The notes beneath the pieces were generated by a model, which saw only the letters and a program-made list of their open reading frames with translations, did not search any database and was not told the origin of the DNA. The translations under genes and the position numbers were made by a program. DNA of 64,000 nt, from assembly GCF_003987175.1 (NCBI RefSeq), contig NZ_PIPM01000009.1, positions 1 through 64,000 of the forward strand, given 5' to 3'. The DNA comes from Aliidiomarina sanyensis (GTDB lineage: Bacteria > Pseudomonadota > Gammaproteobacteria > Enterobacterales > Alteromonadaceae). Of the stretch, positions 56,136 to 63,456 are shown one piece after another; positions within the stretch are counted from its first letter, which is position 1, and each line of letters begins with the position of its first letter.

Positions 56136-56666
56136 ATGAACAGAGCAGGGACGCTTCTGATGGTAGGTTTTGGGTTGTTTGCCCACACAGCTGTTGCACT
56201 CGACAGCGATTCTATTTTGGATGGAATGGCGTTGCGTGAAGCTGAGCGATCTCAACACCGAAATCTCGCACTTTCTCTTAGAAACCAACAGATATTGGAA
56301 AAGCAGGCTGAGTCAAAAGCGCGCCAATTGATGTTTCAGCTGCAGGCCGCGGAAGCCCTTTCGGCCATTCAAAACTTGAGTCGTCAGCAGGATTCCATCA
56401 CGCATAACTCAGATCCTTCCGTGCGCGATAGCAAGCCGGATTATCAGATTGACCTCGAGAGGATGACACTTGCTGCCCTTTTGTATTTTGGTGACGAATG
56501 GTTTGCTCGGATCCTGTATGGGAGTCGGGTATTTTTTGCCCGAGATGGAGATGTCCTTCTAAATCAAGTCAATGTGCAAGTTCGCAAGGACGGGGTAACG
56601 CTCGTACACAACGGAAGACGTCATCGATTACAAGGGGAGTCGTCATGGACACTATCGAAACCTTGA
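56136..56666 (+). CDS. pilP: PilP-like pilus biogenesis protein
   Basis: A 176-residue exported protein (signal peptide to about residue 21, VALD). After a helical linker (about 22-90) the C-terminal part, LLYFGDEWFARILYGSRVFFARDGDVLLNQVNVQVRKDGVTLVHNG, has the beta pattern of the PilP/GspC-type domain that binds the secretin. A 77-bp set of frames downstream overlaps: the ATPase gene starts 22 bases before this stop. Confidence 0.72.
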   Translation: MNRAGTLLMVGFGLFAHTAVALDSDSILDGMALREAERSQHRNLALSLRNQQILEKQAESKARQLMFQLQAAEALSAIQNLSRQQDSITHNSDPSVRDSKPDYQIDLERMTLAALLYFGDEWFARILYGSRVFFARDGDVLLNQVNVQVRKDGVTLVHNGRRHRLQGESSWTLSKP

Positions 56667-58168
56667 GTGATCTCGGTTATAGCCAAGTTCATGAGGACGC
56701 ACTGACCACCTGTCTTGAACTCTCGGCTGAAGATGACGCCTGCGCTGTTGTCGTTTTGGCTGATGGTCGAGTGCTTGCTAGTGAAACAAGCTGGCAACAG
56801 CAAATGCCCGCGTTACTCGCGTTAACATACCGGTATATCAATGCGGAACAACCATCCCCTTGGCATCGTGCCTCGGCTGATTTAATTCGTACGCTATTAA
56901 CGGACGCTGATGGGTTAAGACGTGCGCGAGAGCAATTTGTCGGTGATTCAGAAGGTTCCAGTTTGGCGCTTCAATCCTTGCATGACATGGTAAATGACGC
57001 ACTCACGCAAGGAGCGAGTGACATTCATATACGTTTGAGTGGACTCACTGCGCAGATACGCTATCGAGTCGATGGCTTGCTGATCCCACAGCTTGATCGA
57101 AGTCGCGTTTTCGTGACCGAAGTCGTTGCTGCGGCGTTACAGACGCAGTCGGATGACCATGTCGATATCTTTGATGAACGGCAAATATCCTCTGCAACCA
57201 TTAGTCTGGAGGTGGGTGTCCCGGCACAACCGATTCGACTCCGAGTTCAAAAGTCGCCGTGCCGAGACGGATTCACCGTCACACTTCGGTTACAGCGCAT
57301 TGGGCAAGGAGAGGTTCCCACATTGGCTCAAATTGGGCTGGATGAATCACATCGACAAACGATGCAACATCTCATGGCTCAACCCAGTGGAATTGTTTTT
57401 ATTTCGGGACCAACGGGGCATGGAAAAACAACCACTCTTGCTGCATTGAATGAGGCGGTACCCGCAACGCGAAAAATAATTTCCCTTGAAGACCCGATTG
57501 AGATTATTCAGCCCCGCGTTGATCAAAAACTAGTTGTTCAGCAGGCGGGTCAGCGCTTCGCGGAATTACTTAAGGTCGCCTTGCGGGAAGACCCTGACAT
57601 TGTTGAGGTCAGTGAAATTCGTGATCTGGAAACTGCGCAAGCTGCATTGAGCGCGGCACTCACGGGCCACTTGGTGTTGTCTACGATTCATGCAACGGAT
57701 GCGATTGGCATCATTGCACGACTTCATGATCTTGGGGTGCCACTGGCGCATTTGGCACAACCGGGGCTATTTGCCGGACTGATTGCTCAACGTTTGCTCC
57801 CGAAACTATGCAGTGAATGTCGCCGTGTCGATAGCGAGGGAGCTCGACAGGGTGTCTATCGAAGAAATGCCAAAGGGTGTTCAGCTTGCCATTATGCTGG
57901 TGTGAAGGGGCGTGTCTTGGTCTGTGAGGTGATCGTGCCTGGTGATGAGGGAGGCGCATTTATCCGCACAATGGATACTCAGGAATGGCGCCAATCAATG
58001 ACAAAGCGTGGATTCCGGAGTTTGGCACAAGATGCCTACACACTCGTACGACAGGGAACGGTTGACTGGCATGATGCAAGTGAGTTGGTTCCGGGCCTAA
58101 GTCAGCTCCTATTGAATGACCTGCATGGGGGTGCTCAGAATGAGCGTATCTCTGAAACGACAAGTTAA
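56645..58168 (+). CDS. pilQ: Type IVb pilus assembly ATPase, PilQ/GspE-like
   Basis: A 507-residue motor ATPase of the secretion/type IV pilus superfamily. The N1-like part holds SDIHIRLSGLTAQIRYRVDG. Walker A is GPTGHGKTT (K261). The Asp box and Walker B region read LREDPDIVEVSEIRDLETAQ; the usual G of VGEIRD is S here. The His box HLVLSTIHATDA and a tetracysteine (C389, C392, C412, C415) complete it. Start ATG 56645 is preceded by GGGGAG and lies inside pilP. It would power assembly from the cytoplasmic face. Named PilQ after plasmid R64, not the secretin PilQ. Confidence 0.93.
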   Translation: MDTIETLSDLGYSQVHEDALTTCLELSAEDDACAVVVLADGRVLASETSWQQQMPALLALTYRYINAEQPSPWHRASADLIRTLLTDADGLRRAREQFVGDSEGSSLALQSLHDMVNDALTQGASDIHIRLSGLTAQIRYRVDGLLIPQLDRSRVFVTEVVAAALQTQSDDHVDIFDERQISSATISLEVGVPAQPIRLRVQKSPCRDGFTVTLRLQRIGQGEVPTLAQIGLDESHRQTMQHLMAQPSGIVFISGPTGHGKTTTLAALNEAVPATRKIISLEDPIEIIQPRVDQKLVVQQAGQRFAELLKVALREDPDIVEVSEIRDLETAQAALSAALTGHLVLSTIHATDAIGIIARLHDLGVPLAHLAQPGLFAGLIAQRLLPKLCSECRRVDSEGARQGVYRRNAKGCSACHYAGVKGRVLVCEVIVPGDEGGAFIRTMDTQEWRQSMTKRGFRSLAQDAYTLVRQGTVDWHDASELVPGLSQLLLNDLHGGAQNERISETTS

Positions 58169-59168
58169 TTTCGTTACGGGGCTGCATGAATGGTTGGGAT
58201 CCGGTTCTGGCATTGAAAAATCAATGTTAGGGTTCGAGATGGCTCTGAAAGAACATGGGAGTCGACGGGAGCTCTTGTGGCTTGAGCGTATCAAACGAAC
58301 GGTTCAGCGGGGTCAGCCGATCGCAAAGGGTATGGAGGCCGATTTCTCACCACAACTCGTGATGGTGATGCGGTTGGGGCAGAAATATGGCTGCTTGGGG
58401 CCTATCCTGAGCGCGTTCAATGCACAAAATCAGCGGGAACGAGCAGGACTGGTGTTGTGGATGAAGAAAATGAGCTATCCGCTGCTGTTATGTCTCGTAT
58501 CGTGCATCGCACTCATCTTTATTGGCACACAGGTGCTTCCACGTTTTGCGGATCAAGGGGTCTTCGACGATGCGCATCAAATGACTGTAACCGCCCAGAT
58601 TGTGCATCGACTCGCGGAGTTTTTGTTGATCGGCCTTCCCTTGATTGTTGGGGTTGGCATCCTGATTGCGATTGGGCTACGTTGGCTGTTACCTACAGTG
58701 GCAGCCCCGTGGCGACGCCATCTCGAATCGCTTTATATATTTCGCGTCTATCGGCGTACGCAACTGATATCGTTCTTGCGTACGAGTTCAATTTTGCTGC
58801 ATCACAACGTTTCATTCGCAGCAATTCTTCAAGAACTAAAGGCGTTATCGACTCCATATCTTCGCCACTATTTAACGATTTTTTTGGCGCGTGTTCGGCG
58901 TGGAGAGTTTGAGGTGGCACAGCTACTGCGCAGTCCTTTAGTAGATAAAACCATCTTGTTTCGACTGCAGTGTCAGAACCCAAAGCTGCCACTTAATGAA
59001 CGTTTGGATACGTTAGCGGTTTATGTTGAAGGGGATCTCGATCGACTGTTAGTACGTGCTCAACACCTCATTGCGGCGGCGTGTTTCTTTCTCGCAGGTT
59101 GCTTCATGATTCTGCTATTTCTAGCCCTTGCCACTATGATGCGGCTTTTAGCACAAGGGGCGATGTAA
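58140..59168 (+). CDS. pilR: Pilus inner-membrane platform protein, PilR/GspF-like
   Basis: A 342-residue GspF-family membrane protein. Two T2SSF domains, each with a helical cytoplasmic part, flank the membrane helices at about 105-130, 165-195 and 310-338. Conserved pieces are LVMVMRLGQKYGCLGPILSAF and QLISFLRTSSILLHHNVSFAAILQEL. The start at 58140 has GGGGG 8 bases ahead and overlaps the ATPase gene by 29 bases. It anchors the growing pilus. It corresponds to R64 PilR. Confidence 0.88.
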   Translation: MSVSLKRQVNFVTGLHEWLGSGSGIEKSMLGFEMALKEHGSRRELLWLERIKRTVQRGQPIAKGMEADFSPQLVMVMRLGQKYGCLGPILSAFNAQNQRERAGLVLWMKKMSYPLLLCLVSCIALIFIGTQVLPRFADQGVFDDAHQMTVTAQIVHRLAEFLLIGLPLIVGVGILIAIGLRWLLPTVAAPWRRHLESLYIFRVYRRTQLISFLRTSSILLHHNVSFAAILQELKALSTPYLRHYLTIFLARVRRGEFEVAQLLRSPLVDKTILFRLQCQNPKLPLNERLDTLAVYVEGDLDRLLVRAQHLIAAACFFLAGCFMILLFLALATMMRLLAQGAM

Positions 59169-59241
59169 AATTCTTAATTCTACACCAGTGTCTTGACTTG
59201 CAATGAATGCGAGTCAACTAACGATGACAAGGAGTCACATC

Positions 59242-59760
59242 ATGCAATTATCACATACATTTCTGACAAGTCCTCGGGGGATGGGGCGCTTCGGCTCAGC
59301 ACGGCGTCTCGTATCGCGGAATCGCAGGATGGGAGGTTTCACCTTTATCGAGGTCCTCGCAGTTCTCAGTATTGTTGCACTTGCAACCTTGGGGGTACTT
59401 GCCTTGCGCGATTGGGCAACCAGTAATGCACGAATTTCTGAGGCGAAATCGCAAGTGGCAGCAATTCAGTCCGGTGTTCAGCAATGGCGACCTCGGAATG
59501 GGGTCTACACGGGTGTCTCGGTCGATGCATTAACACAAGTTGCATCGCTTCCCATCTCATGGGGTGATGGTTCTTCCATTAACCCCTGGGGTGGGGATAT
59601 CCAGATAAGTGTGGACTCCACCGATGCGACTCGCTATATCGTTCGCTTGACCAATATTCGCGTGAGCGAAGAGGGACAGCGACTTAGTCGTGACTTTTCG
59701 TCTATCGCTGAGTCGGTGAGCTTCTCTGGAAATACATTTGAAGCAACGTTTCAAGGCTGA
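59242..59760 (+). CDS. pilS: Type IVb major prepilin, PilS-like
   Basis: A 172-residue prepilin with an unusually long leader (32 residues) containing many Arg. The cleavage motif is RRMGG/FTFIEVLA: peptidase would cut after G32, leaving Phe at position +1 and the Glu at +5 (E37). The long leader is typical of type IVb prepilins. The mature part has a hydrophobic helix up to about residue 50 and then PRNGVYTGVSVD. AGGAG is 7 bases ahead of ATG 59242. There are no cysteines, hence no disulfide-bonded D region, unlike TcpA or BfpA. Confidence 0.85.
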   Translation: MQLSHTFLTSPRGMGRFGSARRLVSRNRRMGGFTFIEVLAVLSIVALATLGVLALRDWATSNARISEAKSQVAAIQSGVQQWRPRNGVYTGVSVDALTQVASLPISWGDGSSINPWGGDIQISVDSTDATRYIVRLTNIRVSEEGQRLSRDFSSIAESVSFSGNTFEATFQG

Positions 59761-59765
59761 AGCAA

Positions 59766-59999
59766 ATGCGTGGTTATACCCTGCTGGAGCTCATCTTAGT
59801 ACTCGCATTGCTCAGTAGCAGTGCGATGGTTATTTCGGTCTGGCCACGCAATGCAGATTCACCGGATTCGCGTGCTCATGATGAAACGATCGTGAGACCT
59901 GCATGTTGGTTGTCAGTTCGTGACATGCAACGTGCTGAACAAGAGCGCATATTGTTCGCTGCGCAACAGAATGCCTACAGGGAGTTTTCATGTGACTAG
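59766..59999 (+). CDS. Mini-prepilin (77 residues)
   Basis: A very small prepilin-like product: MRG/YTLLELILVLAL, with the Glu at +5 of the mature form (E8). Only 74 residues would remain after cleavage, too short for a normal pilin headgroup. Two Cys (in RPACWLS and EFSCD) could form a disulfide. It may be a pseudopilin that starts pilus assembly, or an outgrown fragment. It starts 5 bp after the prepilin stop and ends inside the next gene. Confidence 0.72.
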   Translation: MRGYTLLELILVLALLSSSAMVISVWPRNADSPDSRAHDETIVRPACWLSVRDMQRAEQERILFAAQQNAYREFSCD

Positions 60000-61191
60000 G
60001 ACAGTGTTCGCCAGGAGGAAAATTCCTCATCCATTTTCATTGAGGGTTAAACGAAATGCGGGTTTTACGCTGCTTGAATTTGTTATAGCTGCAGGCTTGG
60101 TGGCTACGATGTTATTGAGCTTCGCTCACCTGCAGCGGGTTCAACGCATGGAAAGCACGCTCTCGACCGTTGCACTCGAGGTGGCCGGAATAAAGGAGGT
60201 GGTGCATTATTTTCTGATGCATAATCCACTGCCTGCTGAGGGAATTGATTTGGCAATGTTGATGGACCAGGGGCTGTATCTTGGGCCTCTGTTAAATCCG
60301 TGGGATCGACCCTATGTTTTTATATCCGATCGCTTTGGCCTACAACTATCCACGGAAGTCCCTCAAGCGCATCGCGCTCAGCAACTTGCAAACCGGCTTT
60401 CGAACGCCGGTGTTGAGGGGGAGCGTGTATTCACCCGAATTCCCGTTCCCGTGCAAGCGCAAGACGCAACAAATGCGCTCCATCGAGTGGCAATTCCTGG
60501 TCAGCCCGAACTCAATCAGATGGCCACTCATATTGATATGCAAGGTCATGCAATTACAGCGATCAACTCACTTGATGCGCAGAGTATGAGCGTGGACCAG
60601 TTATGGGCTGAAGTCGCGTATGGAGAAACTCTGTATGTTGATGGACTGGAGGCTGAATCGATTCAGACTGAAACATTGTCTACAACGTTGCTCTTCAGTG
60701 AGGAGGGTGTATTCGATACACTTTTTGCGGATGATGCACACTTCGCCCATCTGGCTGTCCATGATTTTCTAGGGCCATTACATGAGGTGTCAGTGGGAAC
60801 ATTGTTGGGAGACGTCTTGTCTGCCGACCTGCTCGATGTCCATGCACTCTCGGTTTCCGGTCAGTTACATGGAGAAAAGGCGCAGTTTTTCGAAATCGTG
60901 GCAGACCACTGGACAGCGCTTGATGCTTATATTGATTCTGTGTATGTGAACTCTGCTCAGTTTGAGTCCATTGAAACCCAATCCTTGACTGCTGACTCTG
61001 CATCGTTTGATGTGCTGTATGCGAGCGAGGCCCATGTGTCGGGCACCTTGGTTTCACAGGAGATTATAGCCAATTTGGTGTATGCAGCCGATGTCGTTAC
61101 GCCCTACGGGAGTCTTGGAGATGCACTCCAACGATTGAATGACTTTGAATCGTTATGGACAGCCTGTGTTCAATCTGGCGGATGTCAGTAA
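59992..61191 (+). CDS. pilV: PilV-like minor prepilin with repetitive C-terminal domain
   Basis: A 399-residue prepilin using a GTG start: GGGAG lies 8 bases ahead of GTG 59992, which overlaps the previous stop, and an upstream ATG would lie deep in the mini-prepilin gene. Cleavage motif NAG/FTLLEF (after G24, Glu at +5). After the hydrophobic helix, residues 60-190 form a head domain. The C-terminal ~200 residues repeat short hydrophobic-alternating units such as VDGLEAESIQTETLS, VSVGTLLGDVLSADLLDVH and SAQFESIETQSLTADSASF, suggestive of a beta-helix or stacked strands. In R64, PilV is the tip adhesin; that role is inferred here. Confidence 0.8.
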   Translation: MTRTVFARRKIPHPFSLRVKRNAGFTLLEFVIAAGLVATMLLSFAHLQRVQRMESTLSTVALEVAGIKEVVHYFLMHNPLPAEGIDLAMLMDQGLYLGPLLNPWDRPYVFISDRFGLQLSTEVPQAHRAQQLANRLSNAGVEGERVFTRIPVPVQAQDATNALHRVAIPGQPELNQMATHIDMQGHAITAINSLDAQSMSVDQLWAEVAYGETLYVDGLEAESIQTETLSTTLLFSEEGVFDTLFADDAHFAHLAVHDFLGPLHEVSVGTLLGDVLSADLLDVHALSVSGQLHGEKAQFFEIVADHWTALDAYIDSVYVNSAQFESIETQSLTADSASFDVLYASEAHVSGTLVSQEIIANLVYAADVVTPYGSLGDALQRLNDFESLWTACVQSGGCQ

Positions 61192-61192
61192 A

Positions 61193-61741
61193 ATGCCCGA
61201 GCCAACTCGAAGCAAAACACGGGGGCAGGCTTTTGTCGAAACCTTGGTTGTCTTGTTCACCATCTCAATTTTGCTGTCTGCTGCGGTGCAGCTTCTGTGG
61301 ATATTTGCACTGCAACAGCTCGTACAAGCTGCCGCAATTTATGCCGCCAAAGATGGTGCACGGAGCTCACTTGATCCGATGCGGATCTCAGAAACCTACG
61401 TGGATCGATTGCAGCGCATTCCGGGAATTGAACCGTACATGTTTAGTTTTGAGGTACTGCAACCCCTTACTGAACATCGGCCAATGACGGCTGGATTTGA
61501 TCGCCCTCGAATGGCCGAATTAGATTCTAATCGCCAAGAGAAGTACCTGCGGAGTCGCATACTGACCCTTGAGTTTACTCATTGCTTAGACCTAAAAACG
61601 CCACTCGTTCGTGACTTACTCTCATTGATACAGCGAAAGCAAACGCCATTGGCAAGCTGTCAACACGTCCCGTGGTTTTCTCACCCCTTCTTCATTCAGG
61701 TGCGTGCCACAGTGCCACTTGAGACAGCTCTGCCGCCATAG
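61193..61741 (+). CDS. TadE-like pseudopilin
   Basis: A 182-residue protein with TGQAFVET-like start RGQAFVETLVVLFTISILLSAAVQLL, the TadE-type transmembrane segment in which the Glu lies near the N-terminal end of the helix. Such TadE/TadF proteins are minor pseudopilins of the Tad (Flp) pilus. Here it ends a type IVb (R64-like) cluster, and the ATG is one base after the preceding stop. It also has two Cys in the C-terminal part (THCLDL and ASCQHV). The mixture of families is unusual. Confidence 0.78.
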   Translation: MPEPTRSKTRGQAFVETLVVLFTISILLSAAVQLLWIFALQQLVQAAAIYAAKDGARSSLDPMRISETYVDRLQRIPGIEPYMFSFEVLQPLTEHRPMTAGFDRPRMAELDSNRQEKYLRSRILTLEFTHCLDLKTPLVRDLLSLIQRKQTPLASCQHVPWFSHPFFIQVRATVPLETALPP

Positions 61742-61818
61742 GTTGGACAAACAGTTTCAAGCTACCTTTGGAGACATATCCCAGTGGTCACGAGCTAGGG
61801 GACCTTCGGTGCGAGACA

Positions 61819-62709
61819 TCAGAAAAGCGGTGGTGCATCGAATGGATCATGAAACTGATTACATGCCTGCAAAGTATTGGCCATCAAGCAAGCAACCGTC
61901 ATGGGGCCGACACCACCCGGTACCGGCGTGATCCATGAGGCCCGTTGCTGTGCAGGAGCGAACTCTACGTCTCCGCACAGGGAACCGTCGCTACGACGGT
62001 TAATGCCCACATCAATCACAATTGCGCCAGGCTTCACCCAATCGCCCGGAATAAATGACGGCTTGCCCACCGCCACCACGAGGACATCCGCGGCGCGGAC
62101 GTGGGCTTCTAGATTCTTTGTGAAACGGTGGCACACGGTGGTTGTAGCCCCGGCGAGTAGTAACTCTAGACTCATGGGCCGGCCGACAATATTCGAAGCA
62201 CCAACGACCACTGCATGCATGCCATGTAAGTCCACCCCGGTGCTTTCGAGGAGGTGAATTACACCATACGGAGTGCAAGGACGGAGCAAAGGAATTCGTT
62301 GTGATAAGCGGCCAATATTGTAGGGGTGAAAACCATCGACATCTTTTTTGGGATCGATCCGCTCAAGAATGCGCGTTGCATCGAGGCCTGCGGGGAGGGG
62401 TAACTGTACTAAGATACCATCGGTTTCTGGATCGTCGTTCAAGGAGTCTATCAAGGCTTCTAAAGATGCTTGGGATGCGGTGACCGGCAAGTCATAATCT
62501 TTGGAGATAAAACCGACCTCCTCACACGCACGGCGTTTACTGCCAACATAGACTTGTGATGCAGCGTCCTGTCCGACGAGCACCACAGCGAGACCAGGCG
62601 GACGACGGCCGTGGTCAAGACGCGCTTTGACACCTGCTTTCACTCGGTCGCGGATGCCTTGGGCTATTTTTTTGCCATCAATCAGTTGAGCGGCGTTCGG
62701 GGAGGTCAT
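61819..62709 (-). CDS. folD: Bifunctional methylenetetrahydrofolate dehydrogenase/cyclohydrolase
   Basis: A 296-residue enzyme that interconverts 5,10-methylene-, methenyl- and 10-formyl-tetrahydrofolate. The motifs are [14 protein letters not shown] (catalytic Lys), [35 protein letters not shown] and [15 protein letters not shown]. It is convergent with the pilus cluster, 77 bp separate the stops, and no terminator hairpin is evident in the gap. The N terminus [17 protein letters not shown] fits the family. Confidence 0.98.
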   Translation of the reverse strand: MTSPNAAQLIDGKKIAQGIRDRVKAGVKARLDHGRRPPGLAVVLVGQDAASQVYVGSKRRACEEVGFISKDYDLPVTASQASLEALIDSLNDDPETDGILVQLPLPAGLDATRILERIDPKKDVDGFHPYNIGRLSQRIPLLRPCTPYGVIHLLESTGVDLHGMHAVVVGASNIVGRPMSLELLLAGATTTVCHRFTKNLEAHVRAADVLVVAVGKPSFIPGDWVKPGAIVIDVGINRRSDGSLCGDVEFAPAQQRASWITPVPGGVGPMTVACLMANTLQACNQFHDPFDAPPLF

Positions 62710-62869
62710 GGTCTCGTTCCGGAATCGTAGGGTGGCTGACTGGGTCCATATTGTCGCAGAAAATAGCGCCGCAGGACAACGGAATGAGCGAACTTTGCGC
62801 GGAAAAAGGACTCTTTTTCTTGTCTTTGTCTTAAAAATAGGCAGACGGTCATGTATTCTGAAAAATTGT

Positions 62870-62905
62870 TTGACGATGACCAGTCAGATAGGTAATATTC
62901 GCCCC
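62870..62905 (+). promoter_or_regulatory. Stable-RNA promoter of the tRNA cluster
   Basis: TTGACG (62870-62875), a 17-bp spacer and TAATAT (62893-62898), followed by the GC-rich discriminator TCGCCCCC just before the expected start. This is the pattern of rRNA/tRNA promoters under stringent (ppGpp/DksA) control. Confidence 0.85.
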
Positions 62906-62944
62906 CGTTGTCGCCCTGACATGAAATGTCGTGGCAACAGCTGT

Positions 62945-63021
62945 CGGCGAGTAGCGCAGCTTGGTAGCGCACTTGGTTTGGGTCCAAGGGGTCGCTGGTT
63001 CGAATCCAGTCTCGCCGACCA
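62945..63021 (+). tRNA. tRNA-Pro (UGG), copy 1
   Basis: A 77-base cloverleaf with anticodon TGG in the loop TTTGGGT, closely similar to the E. coli proline tRNA with UGG, and an encoded CCA. It is the first gene behind the promoter. An identical copy lies at 63286. Confidence 0.97.
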
Positions 63022-63054
63022 TTTTTTTCCCAGCGTCACCGCAGGAAGAACAGC

Positions 63055-63131
63055 GCGCCCGTAGCTCAGTTGGATAGAGCAGCGGCCTTCTAAGCCGTCG
63101 GTCGCAGGTTCGAATCCTGCCGGGCGTGCCA
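63055..63131 (+). tRNA. tRNA-Arg (UCU)
   Basis: A 77-base cloverleaf with anticodon loop CTTCTAA (UCU), acceptor stem GCGCCCG/CGGGCGT and encoded CCA. It reads AGA and AGG codons. Confidence 0.96.
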
Positions 63132-63183
63132 GGCTTGCAGGTATCTGGATTAATCAGACGCGGTTAGCGCAAGCTCAGTCAGT

Positions 63184-63260
63184 GGTGGGTGTAGCTCAGT
63201 TGGTAGAGCCCCGGATTGTGATTCCGGTTGTCGTGGGTTCGAGTCCCATCATCCACCCCA
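63184..63260 (+). tRNA. tRNA-His (GUG)
   Basis: A 77-base cloverleaf including the extra G at -1 that histidine tRNAs require; anticodon loop TTGTGAT (GUG) and encoded CCA. Confidence 0.97.
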
Positions 63261-63285
63261 TCTTTTAAATCCCTCTGTATGTCGG

Positions 63286-63362
63286 CGGCGAGTAGCGCAG
63301 CTTGGTAGCGCACTTGGTTTGGGTCCAAGGGGTCGCTGGTTCGAATCCAGTCTCGCCGACCA
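63286..63362 (+). tRNA. tRNA-Pro (UGG), copy 2
   Basis: Identical over 77 bases to copy 1, with different flanking sequence. Together with the first it encloses the Arg and His genes. No terminator hairpin is visible behind it. Confidence 0.97.
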
Positions 63363-63456
63363 TTTCTTTGTTTTTCAAGTGATACGGTAAAAATCGCATC
63401 CCTCGTCAGTACTCCCTATGATAAGCTCATATCGTCATTAGCAGATTGAGTATTCC

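Noticed and set aside
53073..61741. MSHA or type II secretion cluster
   Set aside because: The set has no GspG-M or MshJ-P homologues; the lipoprotein secretin, PilO/PilP-like genes and PilV-like prepilin fit type IVb thin pili better.
62945..63362. tRNA genes as phage or island attachment sites
   Set aside because: No integrase gene lies beside them, and the repeats are full functional tRNA genes rather than 3' fragments.
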